A DNA stretch of 64,000 bases. Origin: Ovoidimarina sediminis. GTDB taxonomy: Bacteria > Pseudomonadota > Alphaproteobacteria > Rhodobacterales > Rhodobacteraceae. Each line of letters begins with the position of its first letter. Positions within the stretch are counted from its first letter, which is position 1. The notes beneath the pieces are model-generated. The model was not told the DNA's origin. It ran no database searches and saw only the letters and a program-made list of their open reading frames with translations. A program made the position numbers and the translations under genes. Positions 25,723 through 33,964 of this stretch are shown in pieces. The stretch covers positions 124,001 to 188,000 of the forward strand of contig NZ_JAWHTE010000003.1 in NCBI RefSeq assembly GCF_032586175.1. Direction: 5' to 3'.

Positions 25723-25857
25723 TCCGACCCTCCCGTTTTCTCTGTTGTGGGAAAACGCTAGGGGCCCGCCCCCGCCGCGTCCAGAAAGGCCTGCCCACAT
25801 CGCGAAGACGTGAAAGCGCCCGGCGCGGGGCCGCCGCCCCCTGCCAGCAGGCCGGAA

Positions 25858-26631
25858 ATGGCCCTACGATTCACCCCGACGCGGGCGCCCCCGGCCCCGG
25901 CGTTCAACACAAAAAAGAACCGGCAGTTGAGCGAGGCAGGACAGGTGATCAACAGAAAGGCCCGCGCGGCCTACGGAGTCGACGGCAGCGCACGGGAAAA
26001 ATCCCGCGTGGACAGCTACGGCAACCCCGTCCCCTGGATGACCTATCCGGCCGTCGAATACCTCTCGCAATTCGATTTCTCGAAGAACACCGTCTTCGAA
26101 TGGGGATCTGGCAATTCCTCGGCCTGGTTCTCGCGCCGCTTCGCCTCCGTCATCTCGGTGGAATCCGAGGCGCGGTGGTACGACATGGGCCTGGCGGGGC
26201 TCAACGACAACCAGACGCTGCTCCTGCGCGAATTCGATCGGCGCGGCAACGAGGAAGACGCGGCCGTGCGCGCCTTCGCCGACGCGATCCTCGAACAAAG
26301 CGGCGGGTTCGACGTCATCTCGAACGACGGCAAGCTGATCTCGCAGCCCCGCTGCACCGACAACGCGATCGAGAAGCTGACCCCCGGCGGGCTCATCATC
26401 TTCGACAATTCCGACTGGTTACCGGCGCAATGCGAAAAGCTGCGCAAGGCGGGCTTCCTGCAGGTCGATTTCCACGGCAACGGGCCGCTCAACACCTACA
26501 CCTGGACGACCTCGATCTTTTTCGAGCCCCGGCCCGACTGCCTGCTGATGACAAACCCGCAGGCCTTTTCCCGCGTTTCGAAGGCAGGCCGCAGCTCGCA
26601 CAAGCACGTGCTCGGGATGGCGAACCCCTAA
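25858..26631 (+). CDS. SAM-dependent methyltransferase-like protein
   Basis: A 257-residue cytosolic protein with a Rossmann methyltransferase motif I (TVFEWGSGNSSAWFSRRFAS, residues 78-97 from this ATG) and an acidic residue at the end of the next strand (VISVESEARW). Downstream pieces GGFDVISNDGKL and LTPGGLIIFDNSDW correspond to motifs IV and V of class I enzymes. The substrate is not evident. The start is uncertain: an earlier in-frame start adds a proline-rich leader, and a GTG near 25945 would shorten it. It faces away from the secreted lectin-like gene. Confidence 0.7.
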   Translation: MALRFTPTRAPPAPAFNTKKNRQLSEAGQVINRKARAAYGVDGSAREKSRVDSYGNPVPWMTYPAVEYLSQFDFSKNTVFEWGSGNSSAWFSRRFASVISVESEARWYDMGLAGLNDNQTLLLREFDRRGNEEDAAVRAFADAILEQSGGFDVISNDGKLISQPRCTDNAIEKLTPGGLIIFDNSDWLPAQCEKLRKAGFLQVDFHGNGPLNTYTWTTSIFFEPRPDCLLMTNPQAFSRVSKAGRSSHKHVLGMANP

Positions 26632-26777
26632 GCCCGCCTCTGGCCCGGGGCGTTGCCCATTCGCCGCGCCCGGGGCACGCGATGATCTTCGCGCTTGAGG
26701 CATCCCGCCCCTTGCCGCATTCTGCCCGCGACGGCAGTTCAGGGGACCCGCGAAAAGACGGGCCAAGAGGGGTGGGT

Positions 26778-27476
26778 ATGAGCGAGATCGCCAAGAAGCG
26801 CGATGACGTGCGGGAACGGATTCTCGCGGAACCCGACGTGATCCTCGAAGATCCCGACGTGATGCGCGCGCTCGTTCTCGCCAATGAAAAGGCGCTCGGC
26901 TCGAACATCGTCGATCTGCGCGGCATCGCGATGGAACGGCTCGAGGCGCGGCTCAGCCGGCTCGAGGATGCGCATAAGGGCGTCGTCGCGGCGGCCTATG
27001 AAAACCTCGCGGGCACGAACCAGATCCACCGCGCGGTGCTCAGGATGCTCGAACCCGTCACCTTCGACGAATTCCTGCTCGATCTGGGCGGCGCGGTGGC
27101 CGATATCCTGCGGGTCGACGCGGCCACCCTCGTTCTTGAAAGCGACGCGCCCGAGGCCGACGGCACGGTGTCGGGGCTGATCGAACTCCGCCCCGTGGGC
27201 TTCGTCGCAGACTATGTCACGCGCGGGCGCAACCTGCCGCTCCGCCCCGTCACCCTGCGCCAGATCGATACCGATGAAAGCGGCATCTACGGCCGCCGCA
27301 GCGCCTGGATGCGGTCCGAGGCCTGCCTTGTGCTGAATTTCGGCGAGGGCCGGCTGCCGGGGCTTCTCGCCCTTGCCGCCGAAGATCCGCACACCTTCGC
27401 GCCGACGCAGGGCACCGATCTTCTCACCTTCTTCGGCGGCGCGGTGGAGCGGGCCATGCGGCGCTGGATCGCGTGA
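26778..27476 (+). CDS. DUF484 protein
   Basis: A 232-residue GAF-like protein of the DUF484 family. The family fingerprint is visible: ILAEPDVILEDPDVMRALV at 15-33, NIVDLRGIAMERLEARL, and a GAF-type domain around 95-230 (VADILRVDAATLVLESDA, LGLLA-type end GRLPGLLALAAEDPHTF). In enterobacteria DUF484 sits just before xerC; here the DUF484 stop overlaps the xerC start, so the pairing is conserved. Its molecular role is unknown. Confidence 0.9.
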   Translation: MSEIAKKRDDVRERILAEPDVILEDPDVMRALVLANEKALGSNIVDLRGIAMERLEARLSRLEDAHKGVVAAAYENLAGTNQIHRAVLRMLEPVTFDEFLLDLGGAVADILRVDAATLVLESDAPEADGTVSGLIELRPVGFVADYVTRGRNLPLRPVTLRQIDTDESGIYGRRSAWMRSEACLVLNFGEGRLPGLLALAAEDPHTFAPTQGTDLLTFFGGAVERAMRRWIA

Positions 27477-28414
27477 TGCCGCCCGGGGCCATAAGCCCCG
27501 CCGCCGCCGACGCCGTCGAGGCCTGGCTTTCCCAGCTGACGTCCGTGCGCGGGCGCGCGGCGGCGACGGCCGAGGCGTATCGCACCGATGTCTATGGCTT
27601 TCTCGCCTTCCTCGGCAGCCATCTCGATACGCCCGTCGCCCCCGCCGCGCTGCGCGACCTCACCGTTTCCGACATGCGCAGCTGGATGGCCCATGAACGC
27701 GCAGGCGGCATCTCTCCGCGCTCGCTCGCCCGGGCACTCTCGGCGGTGAAGAACTTCCTCGGCTGGCTGTCGGACCGCGACGGCTTCGACGCGACGAAGC
27801 CCCTGTCGGTCCGCGCGCCCTCGTTCCAGAAGAAACTGCCCCGCCCGCTCTCGCCCGATGCCGCCCGCGCGGTGCTCGACCTCGCGGGCGAGGCGCCCGA
27901 GGCGCCCTGGGTCGGCGCCCGCGATGCCGCCGTGGTGACGCTCCTCTACGGGCTGGGCCTTCGCATTTCCGAGGCGCTCGGCCTCACCCGCCGCGACGCG
28001 CCGCTGCCCGAGGTGCTGCGGATCACCGGCAAGGGCGGCAAGGAACGCATCGTGCCGGTCCTGCCCGTCGCCCGCACCGCCGTCGACCGCTACCTTTCGC
28101 TCTGCCCCTTCGATCTCGGCCCCGAAGACGCGCTCTTCCGCGGCGTCCGGGGTGGGCCCTTGAGCCCCCGCCTCGTCCAGAAGGCGATGGAAGGCGTGCG
28201 CCACCGCCTTGGCCTGCCCGCCAGCGCCACGCCCCACGCGCTGCGCCACAGCTTCGCCACCCATCTTCTTGCCGGCGGCGGCGATCTGCGCGCGATCCAG
28301 GAACTGCTCGGTCACGCCTCCCTCTCCACCACCCAGGCCTATACGGCGGTCGACACGGCCCGGCTGATGGAGGTCTACGCCCGCGCGCATCCCAGGGCCG
28401 CCACCCGGAACTGA
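27476..28414 (+). CDS. xerC: Tyrosine recombinase XerC
   Basis: A 312-residue site-specific recombinase that, with XerD, resolves chromosome dimers at dif. All catalytic residues are seen: R163 (GLGLRISEALGL), K186 (RITGKGGKERIVP), H254 and R257 (HALRHSFATHLL), H280 (LLGHASLSTTQ) and Y289. The N-terminal SAM-like DNA-binding domain spans 10-100. GTG at 27473 and ATG at 27476 are adjacent possible starts overlapping the DUF484 stop. Chromosomal position and the conserved DUF484 partner favour housekeeping XerC over a mobile-element integrase. Confidence 0.93.
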   Translation: MPPGAISPAAADAVEAWLSQLTSVRGRAAATAEAYRTDVYGFLAFLGSHLDTPVAPAALRDLTVSDMRSWMAHERAGGISPRSLARALSAVKNFLGWLSDRDGFDATKPLSVRAPSFQKKLPRPLSPDAARAVLDLAGEAPEAPWVGARDAAVVTLLYGLGLRISEALGLTRRDAPLPEVLRITGKGGKERIVPVLPVARTAVDRYLSLCPFDLGPEDALFRGVRGGPLSPRLVQKAMEGVRHRLGLPASATPHALRHSFATHLLAGGGDLRAIQELLGHASLSTTQAYTAVDTARLMEVYARAHPRAATRN

Positions 28415-28522
28415 CCCTCACGGCATCGTGCAGCGCCGTGATTTCGCGCCCGGCGGCGAACGCGCTTTACTGGCCATGTCCCGGGCCCGGATGACCTGAC
28501 ATCAAAGGGAGGACCAAGACCC

Positions 28523-29122
28523 ATGCGCATCGCCGCACCCCTGGCCGCCACCGCCGTGGCCGCCTTTTTCCTGACCGCGCCCGCCGCCCGGGCCGTCGAC
28601 TGCCCGGTCGCCGAAGGGACCGACCGCTTCCCGCTCAACGACGAAGAGGTTCTGGCGCTTTACGACTGCATCAAGGACTGGATGGCCGAAAGCTATGCCA
28701 GCGAGGGCGATGAAATCGGCGCGACCTACCGAAGCTGGACGGTCACCGCCACCCGCCCCGCCGTCGCCGGCGCCCATTCCGAGCGGTTCCTGCAGACCTT
28801 CGCCAACGACATCGCCGCCGAACAGTATCTGAAGTTCGAAACCGAAGGCGTCACCATGCCGGTGGGCTCGGTCCTCGCCAAGGAAAGCTTCGGCATCAAT
28901 GCCAAGACGAACATGCTGCGCCGCGGGCCCTTGTTCATCATGACGAAGGTCGCCGCGGGCGAAGCGCCCGACACGATGGGCTGGGTCTATTCCGCGCTGC
29001 AGCCGAACGGCAAGCCGATGACGTTCAAGCAAAGCTTCTGCCATGACTGCCACGCGGGCTGGGAAGATCAGGATGCGCTCGCCTATCCGCTGGAAGAGGT
29101 GCGCGTGACGCCCGGCAACTAG
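28523..29122 (+). CDS. Exported cytochrome P460-like protein
   Basis: A 199-residue periplasmic protein with a signal peptide (residues 1-24, AAFFLTAPAARA). The middle and end match the cytochrome P460 layout: GSVLAKESFGINAKTNMLRRG, FIMTKVAAGEAPDTMGWVYS, and a C-terminal haem-binding FCHDCHAGW (CxxCH). P460 proteins carry a c-type haem cross-linked through a lysine and act on hydroxylamine or NO in nitrifiers; in other bacteria the role is unclear. Two cysteines near the N-terminus (DCPVAEG, YDCIKDW) are unassigned. A terminator follows. Confidence 0.82.
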   Translation: MRIAAPLAATAVAAFFLTAPAARAVDCPVAEGTDRFPLNDEEVLALYDCIKDWMAESYASEGDEIGATYRSWTVTATRPAVAGAHSERFLQTFANDIAAEQYLKFETEGVTMPVGSVLAKESFGINAKTNMLRRGPLFIMTKVAAGEAPDTMGWVYSALQPNGKPMTFKQSFCHDCHAGWEDQDALAYPLEEVRVTPGN

Positions 29123-29146
29123 CCCCGAAGAACCGCACGCATTTTC

Positions 29147-29176
29147 AGCCCGGCCATTGAGGTGGCCGGGCTTTTT
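29147..29176 (+). terminator. Rho-independent terminator
   Basis: AGCCCGGCCA (29147-29156) pairs perfectly with TGGCCGGGCT (29163-29172) across TTGAGG and is followed by TTTT. It ends transcription of the P460-like gene and lies just before the pcs ribosome site. Confidence 0.9.
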
Positions 29177-29191
29177 CGTCATGACGGTTTC

Positions 29192-29902
29192 ATGACAGCA
29201 CCCGGCGGCCGCCCCATCCTGCGCGCGTTCTTCGTGCACTTCCTGACCGCCAGCGGCGCGGTCTTCGCCATGCTCGCCATGCTCGAAGCCTCCCAGAAAG
29301 ACTGGAGCATGATGTTCCTCTGGCTCGTCGTCGCCTTCTTCGTCGACGGCATCGACGGGCCGCTTGCCCGCCACTACAAGGTCTGGGACAACGCGCCCCG
29401 CTATGACGGGGTGCTGATGGATCTGATCATCGATTACCTCACCTATGTCTTCATCCCCGCCTATGCGCTGTTCTCGTCGGATCTGCTGCCGGGATGGACG
29501 GGCTGGTGCGCGATCATCGTGATCACCTATACCTCGGCGCTCTATTTCGCCGACACCCGGATGAAGACCACCGATTACAGCTTTTCGGGCTTCCCGGGCT
29601 GCTGGAACATGGTGGTGCTCGTCCTCTTCGCGATCGAGCCCAACTTCTGGGTCAGCCTCGCGATCGTGGTGATCCTGGCGGCGCTGATGTTCCTGCCGGT
29701 GAAATTCGTCCATCCCGTGCGCACCGCGCGCTGGCGCTGGCTGACCCTGCCGATGGCGGTGGCCTGGACGTTCTTCGCGGGCTGGGCGGCCTGGGTGGAG
29801 TTTCACCCCGAAAGCTGGGCGCACTGGGGGCTGATCGTGACGTCGCTCTACCTCGTCGGCGCGGGCGCGCTGCAACAGCTGATCTGGCGCGAGGTGCTGT
29901 AG
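29192..29902 (+). CDS. pcs: Phosphatidylcholine synthase
   Basis: A 236-residue integral membrane enzyme joining choline directly to CDP-diacylglycerol to make phosphatidylcholine, a lipid route typical of alphaproteobacteria. The CDP-alcohol phosphotransferase signature is present in its Pcs-specific form: DGPLAR then twelve residues then GVLMDLIID, i.e. DG-x2-AR-x12-G-x3-D-x3-D. About eight hydrophobic helices. The ATG at 29192 gives MTAPGGRPILRAFFVHFLTA; an upstream frame would run through the terminator stem. A diverged hairpin repeat follows at 29918. Confidence 0.93.
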   Translation: MTAPGGRPILRAFFVHFLTASGAVFAMLAMLEASQKDWSMMFLWLVVAFFVDGIDGPLARHYKVWDNAPRYDGVLMDLIIDYLTYVFIPAYALFSSDLLPGWTGWCAIIVITYTSALYFADTRMKTTDYSFSGFPGCWNMVVLVLFAIEPNFWVSLAIVVILAALMFLPVKFVHPVRTARWRWLTLPMAVAWTFFAGWAAWVEFHPESWAHWGLIVTSLYLVGAGALQQLIWREVL

Positions 29903-29917
29903 GCTGTTCCCGCAGAG

Positions 29918-30050
29918 GCCGGCGCAGGCCCGTGGGGCTGCGCCCCGGCCGCGCGCCTGGGCGCTTTATGGCGCAAGCTCTCCCGCCGCATCGCTGCGCG
30001 CCTTCATCGGCAAAAGCGCAGACCCGCCGGACGGGCCTGCGCTGGCCGGG
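29918..30050. repeat. Diverged hairpin repeat, copy D
   Basis: GCCGGCGCAGGCCCGT (29918-29933) pairs with ACGGGCCTGCGCTGGC (30031-30046), all but one base. The layout, including GCGCTTTAT in the middle, is that of copies A-C but most of the core has diverged. Relative to them, a T-A pair in the stem has become G-C, a compensatory change. The whole gap 29903-30109 holds no gene. Confidence 0.65.
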
Positions 30051-30109
30051 CGGCTGGCGCCGCTGTTAACCGGCCATGGGAAAAAGCACGGGGCCTGCCC
30101 CGGCCTGCC

Positions 30110-30958
30110 TCAAAGCCCGTAGAACCGGGCCGCCGACCCGCCGAAGATCTCGGCCCGCTCCGCGGCACCGAAACCCTCCGTCAGCGCTTCCGCCATGGTC
30201 AGCCAATCGTCATATTCCGCCCTCAGCCGGCACACCGGCCAATCCGACCCCCACATCACCCGGTCCGGCCCGAACGCCTCCAGCACCACCTCGGCATAAG
30301 GGCGCAGATCCCCGACGCCCACGCCCTCATCCGCCTCCGTCACGAGGCCCGAGAACTTGCAGAACGCCCCCGTCTCACCCGCGATCCGGCGCATACCCTC
30401 GGCCCACTCCGCCAGATGCGCCTCCGACCCGTCCCGCACCCGGGGCTTCATGCAGTGATCGACCACCACGCGCATTTCCGGATAGCGCGTGAGGATCGTC
30501 AGGAAATTCCCCAGATGCTCGGGGTATCCCAGCGCATCGAAGGTCAGCCCCAGTTCGGTGACGGCCGCGTACCCCCATTGCACCTCATCCCTCAGCATCC
30601 AGTCGACATCGGGAATATCCTGGATCATCGGCCGCACGCCCTTGAACTTCGGATGCCCCGCCAGCCGCTCCAGCGTGGCCCGCGCGCCCTTGTCCTCGAA
30701 ATCGACCCAGCCGACGACGCCCGCGATCCACTCCGTCGCATCCGCAAGCCCCAGCATGTACTCGGTCTCGTCGACCGTCGCCGCCGCCTGCACCAGAACC
30801 GTCTTGCCGATCCCCCGCCCGGCGAGCGTTTCCGCCAGGTGCTCCGGCCCGTAGCGCCGGTTCAGGATCGCGTTGTCCTTCGGCATCCAGCCATAATCGC
30901 CCCGCCCGGGCTGCCAGAGGTGGTGATGCGCATCTATCCTCATCGCGCCGCCCCTCAT
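30110..30958 (-). CDS. Amidohydrolase-family lactonase (L-fuconolactonase-like)
   Basis: A 282-residue TIM-barrel metallohydrolase of the COG3618 group, which includes L-fucono-1,5-lactonase and L-rhamnono-lactonase. Metal-site segments: MRIDAHHHLWQPG, VVDHCMKP and WGSDWPV. The ATG at 30958 overlaps the stop of the aldo/keto reductase gene as ATGA, indicating translational coupling; a second ATG (30943) is five codons inside. Following an aldose dehydrogenase, its likely job is opening the aldonolactone formed by that enzyme. Promoter control comes from upstream of the reductase gene. Confidence 0.88.
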   Translation of the reverse strand: MRGGAMRIDAHHHLWQPGRGDYGWMPKDNAILNRRYGPEHLAETLAGRGIGKTVLVQAAATVDETEYMLGLADATEWIAGVVGWVDFEDKGARATLERLAGHPKFKGVRPMIQDIPDVDWMLRDEVQWGYAAVTELGLTFDALGYPEHLGNFLTILTRYPEMRVVVDHCMKPRVRDGSEAHLAEWAEGMRRIAGETGAFCKFSGLVTEADEGVGVGDLRPYAEVVLEAFGPDRVMWGSDWPVCRLRAEYDDWLTMAEALTEGFGAAERAEIFGGSAARFYGL

Positions 30959-31980
30959 ACCGGCGCGTCTTCGCGCAACAGCCCTTCGGCCTTCAGATCG
31001 GCCCAAAGCGCCGCCGGCACCTCCGCCCGCGCGGCCTCCAGGTTCGAGGCCATTTCCGCCGGCCCCTGCCCGCCCGGGATGACCGAGACGACGGCGGGAT
31101 GCCGCAACGCGAACTGAAACGCGGCATCGACAAGCCGCACCCCGTGCCGGTCGCACACCGCCTCGATCCTGGCCACCCGCTCCAACACATCCCCGGGCGC
31201 GGGATCGTAGTTGTAGAACGCCCCGGGCGTCGCCCCGGTCGCGAGTATCCCCGAATTATAGGGCCCGCCGATCACCACCCCGATCTCCCGCTCCACGCAC
31301 AGGGGCAGCATGGAATGCAGCGCCTCCTGTTCCAGAAGCGTGTACCTGCCTGCCAGCAGGAAGATGTCGAAATCCCCCCGCTCGATCATCCACTGGCAGG
31401 GCTGCCATTCGTTCACCCCCGCCCCGAAGGCGGCGATCACCCCCTGGTCGCGCAGCTCCGTCAGCGCCTTGTAGCCCCCCGCCATCAGCTCTTCGAGCTT
31501 CGGTTCCAGGTTGGCCCAGGAGCCGTGGTTGAACACGTCGAGATCATGGGCAAAGAGGATATCCACCCGGTGCGTCCCCAGCCGCTCCAGCGAAAACTCC
31601 AGCGACCGCATCACCCCGTCATAGGTGTAATCGTAAACCTCGTTCCGCGCGGGCACGTCGAACCACTTTCCGAACCCGTCGCGTTTGTCGGGCGTCGTGG
31701 GCTTCAAGAGCCGCCCGATCTTCGTCGACAGCACATACGCGTCGCGCGGCTTGTCGCGCAGAAACCGGTTCAGCCGCGTCTCCGACAGCCCCAGCCCGTA
31801 AAGCGGCGCGGTGTCGTAATAGCGCACCCCCGCCTCCCAGGCGGCATCGAGGATCGCATCGGCCTCCGCATCCGTAATCGCCCGGTAGAGGTTGCCGAGA
31901 GGGGCTGTGCCGAACCCAAGCTCGGTGAATGTCAGCCCGCCATTGCCCAGCCTGTCCCATTTGCGTGTTTTCAGCGTCAT
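30955..31980 (-). CDS. Aldo/keto reductase (aldose 1-dehydrogenase type)
   Basis: A 341-residue NAD(P)-dependent TIM-barrel enzyme. It resembles D-threo-aldose 1-dehydrogenase/L-fucose dehydrogenase: FTELGFGTAPLGNLYRAI at the start, YYDTAPLYGLGLSETRLNRF (catalytic Tyr in YDTAPLYG), KIGRLLKP, VDILFAHDLD, and PAVVSVIPGGQGPAEMASN at the NADP end. Expected product: an aldonolactone for the next gene's lactonase. A ribosome site (GGGGGAGG) precedes the ATG by 8 bases. The palindrome at 32010 lies in the divergent promoter region it shares with the BtpA-family gene. Confidence 0.9.
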   Translation of the reverse strand: MTLKTRKWDRLGNGGLTFTELGFGTAPLGNLYRAITDAEADAILDAAWEAGVRYYDTAPLYGLGLSETRLNRFLRDKPRDAYVLSTKIGRLLKPTTPDKRDGFGKWFDVPARNEVYDYTYDGVMRSLEFSLERLGTHRVDILFAHDLDVFNHGSWANLEPKLEELMAGGYKALTELRDQGVIAAFGAGVNEWQPCQWMIERGDFDIFLLAGRYTLLEQEALHSMLPLCVEREIGVVIGGPYNSGILATGATPGAFYNYDPAPGDVLERVARIEAVCDRHGVRLVDAAFQFALRHPAVVSVIPGGQGPAEMASNLEAARAEVPAALWADLKAEGLLREDAPV

Positions 31981-32009
31981 TTCAGCGCCTCCCCCACTTG
32001 CGTTACTAA

Positions 32010-32021
32010 CATGCTAGTATG
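32010..32021. promoter_or_regulatory. Palindromic operator shared with the ABC permease operon
   Basis: CATGCTAGTATG is a palindrome with one mismatch, in the context ACTAACATGCTAGTATGAAA. The same sequence with C for T (CATGCTAGCATG, perfect) lies at 59736. It sits between divergent genes, 30 bases from the aldo/keto reductase start and 52 bases before the BtpA-family ATG. The form is like GntR/FadR-type operators; the regulator is not in this window. Confidence 0.72.
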
Positions 32022-32072
32022 AAACTGGTGCCAGACCCAAGAGGGACGGGTACTTCAAAAGGACAGGTGCCG

Positions 32073-32879
32073 ATGACGGCCTTTGAAAAAACCTTCGGAA
32101 CCGCGAAGCCGGTGATCGGGATGGTCCACCTCGGCGCGCTGCCCGGCACGCCGCTTTACGATGCCGGGGCCGGGGTCGCGGGCCTCGTCGCCGCGGCCCG
32201 CGCCGATCTGCACGCGCTTCAGGCGGCGGGCTTCGACGCGGTGATGTTCGGCAACGAAAACGACCGGCCCTATGAATTCGCCGTCGATACCGCCTCGACC
32301 GCCACGATGGCCTATGTGATCGGGCAGCTTCGTTCCGAAATCACCCTGCCCTTCGGCGTCAACGTGCTGTGGGATCCGATGTCGACCGTGGCGCTTGCCG
32401 CCGCCACCGGCGCGGCCTTCATGCGGGAAATCTTCACCGGCACCTATGCCTCCGACATGGGCCACTGGGCCCCCGATGCCGGGAAGGCGATGCGCTACCG
32501 CAACCGGCTTGGCGCGGGCGAGGCGCTGATGCTCTACAACGTGTCGGCCGAATTCGCCCATTCGCTCGACCGAAGGCCGCTCGCCGATCGCGCGCGCTCG
32601 GCCGTCTTCTCGTCGATCCCCGACGCGGTGCTGGTCTCGGGCCAGATCACCGGCGAGGCGGCGAAGATGGAAGATCTGGAGGCCGTGAAGGCCGCGCTTC
32701 CGGGCACACCCGTCCTCGCCAATACCGGCGTGAAACACGATACCGTGGCCGATGTGCTCGCACTGGCCGATGGCTGCGTCGTGGGCTCGGCCCTGAAAGT
32801 GGGCGGCGACACGTGGAAACCCGTCGATCCCGACCGCGCCGCCGATTTCATGGCCCGCGCGAAGGCCGCCCGCGCATGA
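32073..32879 (+). CDS. BtpA/SgcQ family protein
   Basis: A 268-residue TIM-barrel-like protein of the BtpA/SgcQ family. Features: VIGMVHLGALPGTPLY, AVMFGNENDRPYEF, FGVNVLWDPMSTVALAAATG, SGQITGEAAKMEDLEAV and VLANTGVKHDTVADVL. E. coli SgcQ belongs to a cryptic sugar operon; BtpA is needed for photosystem I stability in cyanobacteria, so the molecular role is unclear. The ATG at 32073 has AAAAGGA nine bases upstream and is preferred over one inside the operator. It overlaps the next gene by four bases (ATGA). Confidence 0.88.
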   Translation: MTAFEKTFGTAKPVIGMVHLGALPGTPLYDAGAGVAGLVAAARADLHALQAAGFDAVMFGNENDRPYEFAVDTASTATMAYVIGQLRSEITLPFGVNVLWDPMSTVALAAATGAAFMREIFTGTYASDMGHWAPDAGKAMRYRNRLGAGEALMLYNVSAEFAHSLDRRPLADRARSAVFSSIPDAVLVSGQITGEAAKMEDLEAVKAALPGTPVLANTGVKHDTVADVLALADGCVVGSALKVGGDTWKPVDPDRAADFMARAKAARA

Positions 32880-33964
32880 CCCTCCGCGACGATCTCACCG
32901 CCCTCATGGGCATTCCCGGCCTTTCGGGCCACGAAGATCGCGTCCGCCGCTGGATCGCCCAACGCCTCCGCGTGCCCACCGAAACCGATACCCTCGGCAA
33001 CCTCTGGGCCACGCTTCCGGGCGACCCCGGTCTGCCCTCGGTGATGCTCTTTGCCCACATGGATCAGCTTGGCTTCATCGTGCGCCGGATCGACCCCGGC
33101 GGCACGATCGGGATCGAGCGCATGGGCGGCGTCCCCGAACGCGCGCTGCCGGCGCAGGAGGTGATCCTCTGCGTGGGCGAGGGCCGCGACGTCTATGGCG
33201 TCATCGCCAACAAAAGCCACCACGCCACCACGCCGGACGAGAAATACACCGTCCTTCCGGTGCCCGAACTTTACATCGACGCGGGGCTTTCCAGCGCGGC
33301 AGAGGCGGACGCGGCGGGCATCAGGATCGGAACCCCCGTGGTCTACGCGCCCGGCGCGGTGCCGATGGGCGACCACCTGATCGCCGGCCCCGCCATCGAC
33401 GACCGCGCGGGCTGCGCCGTTCTGATCGCGCTTATCGAACGGCTCGCGGGTAGCCCCGCCCGCCCGACGATCCACGTCGCCTTCACCGTGCTCGAGGAAT
33501 TCAACCTGCGCGGCGCGGCCCCCCTGGCCGAGCGGCTGAAACCCGACATGGCGATCCAGATCGATCTGATGCTCGCCTCCGACACCCCAGACATGGCGGG
33601 GCGGGGCGAGATGATCCTCGGCGGCGGCCCGGGCATCAGCCTCTATTCCTTCCACGGGCGCGGCACCCTCAACGGCGTGATCCCCCACCCCGCCATGGTC
33701 GCCCTGATGGAAGGCGCGGCGGAAACGGCGGGCCTGCCGCTGCAGCGCTCCGCCTCGACCGGGATCCTGACCGATCTGTCCTACGTGCAGCTCACCAACG
33801 GCGGCACGGCGGCGATCGACGCGGGCTACCCGATGCGCCATTCCCACTCCGCCCGCGAAATCTGCGACCTGCGCGATCTCGACGCGCTGACGACGCTTCT
33901 GCACACCGCGCTTCAGGCCATCGGCCCCGGTTTCACCCTCGACAGGGACGCATACACCCGATGA
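32876..33964 (+). CDS. M42-family metallopeptidase (SgcX-like)
   Basis: A 362-residue protein of the M42 glutamyl-aminopeptidase family, to which E. coli SgcX belongs. Metal ligands are in VMLFAHMDQLGFIV (H61, D63), AIDDRAGCAVLI, and TVLEEFNLRGA (catalytic Glu pair); the family C-terminal histidine is in YPMRHSHSAREI. In SgcX-like operons this protein accompanies SgcQ and sugar genes and is thought to act on a sugar-derived substrate or peptide; that is inference. Start and stop overlap both neighbours (ATGA junctions), so the three genes are translated together. Confidence 0.85.
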   Translation: MTLRDDLTALMGIPGLSGHEDRVRRWIAQRLRVPTETDTLGNLWATLPGDPGLPSVMLFAHMDQLGFIVRRIDPGGTIGIERMGGVPERALPAQEVILCVGEGRDVYGVIANKSHHATTPDEKYTVLPVPELYIDAGLSSAAEADAAGIRIGTPVVYAPGAVPMGDHLIAGPAIDDRAGCAVLIALIERLAGSPARPTIHVAFTVLEEFNLRGAAPLAERLKPDMAIQIDLMLASDTPDMAGRGEMILGGGPGISLYSFHGRGTLNGVIPHPAMVALMEGAAETAGLPLQRSASTGILTDLSYVQLTNGGTAAIDAGYPMRHSHSAREICDLRDLDALTTLLHTALQAIGPGFTLDRDAYTR

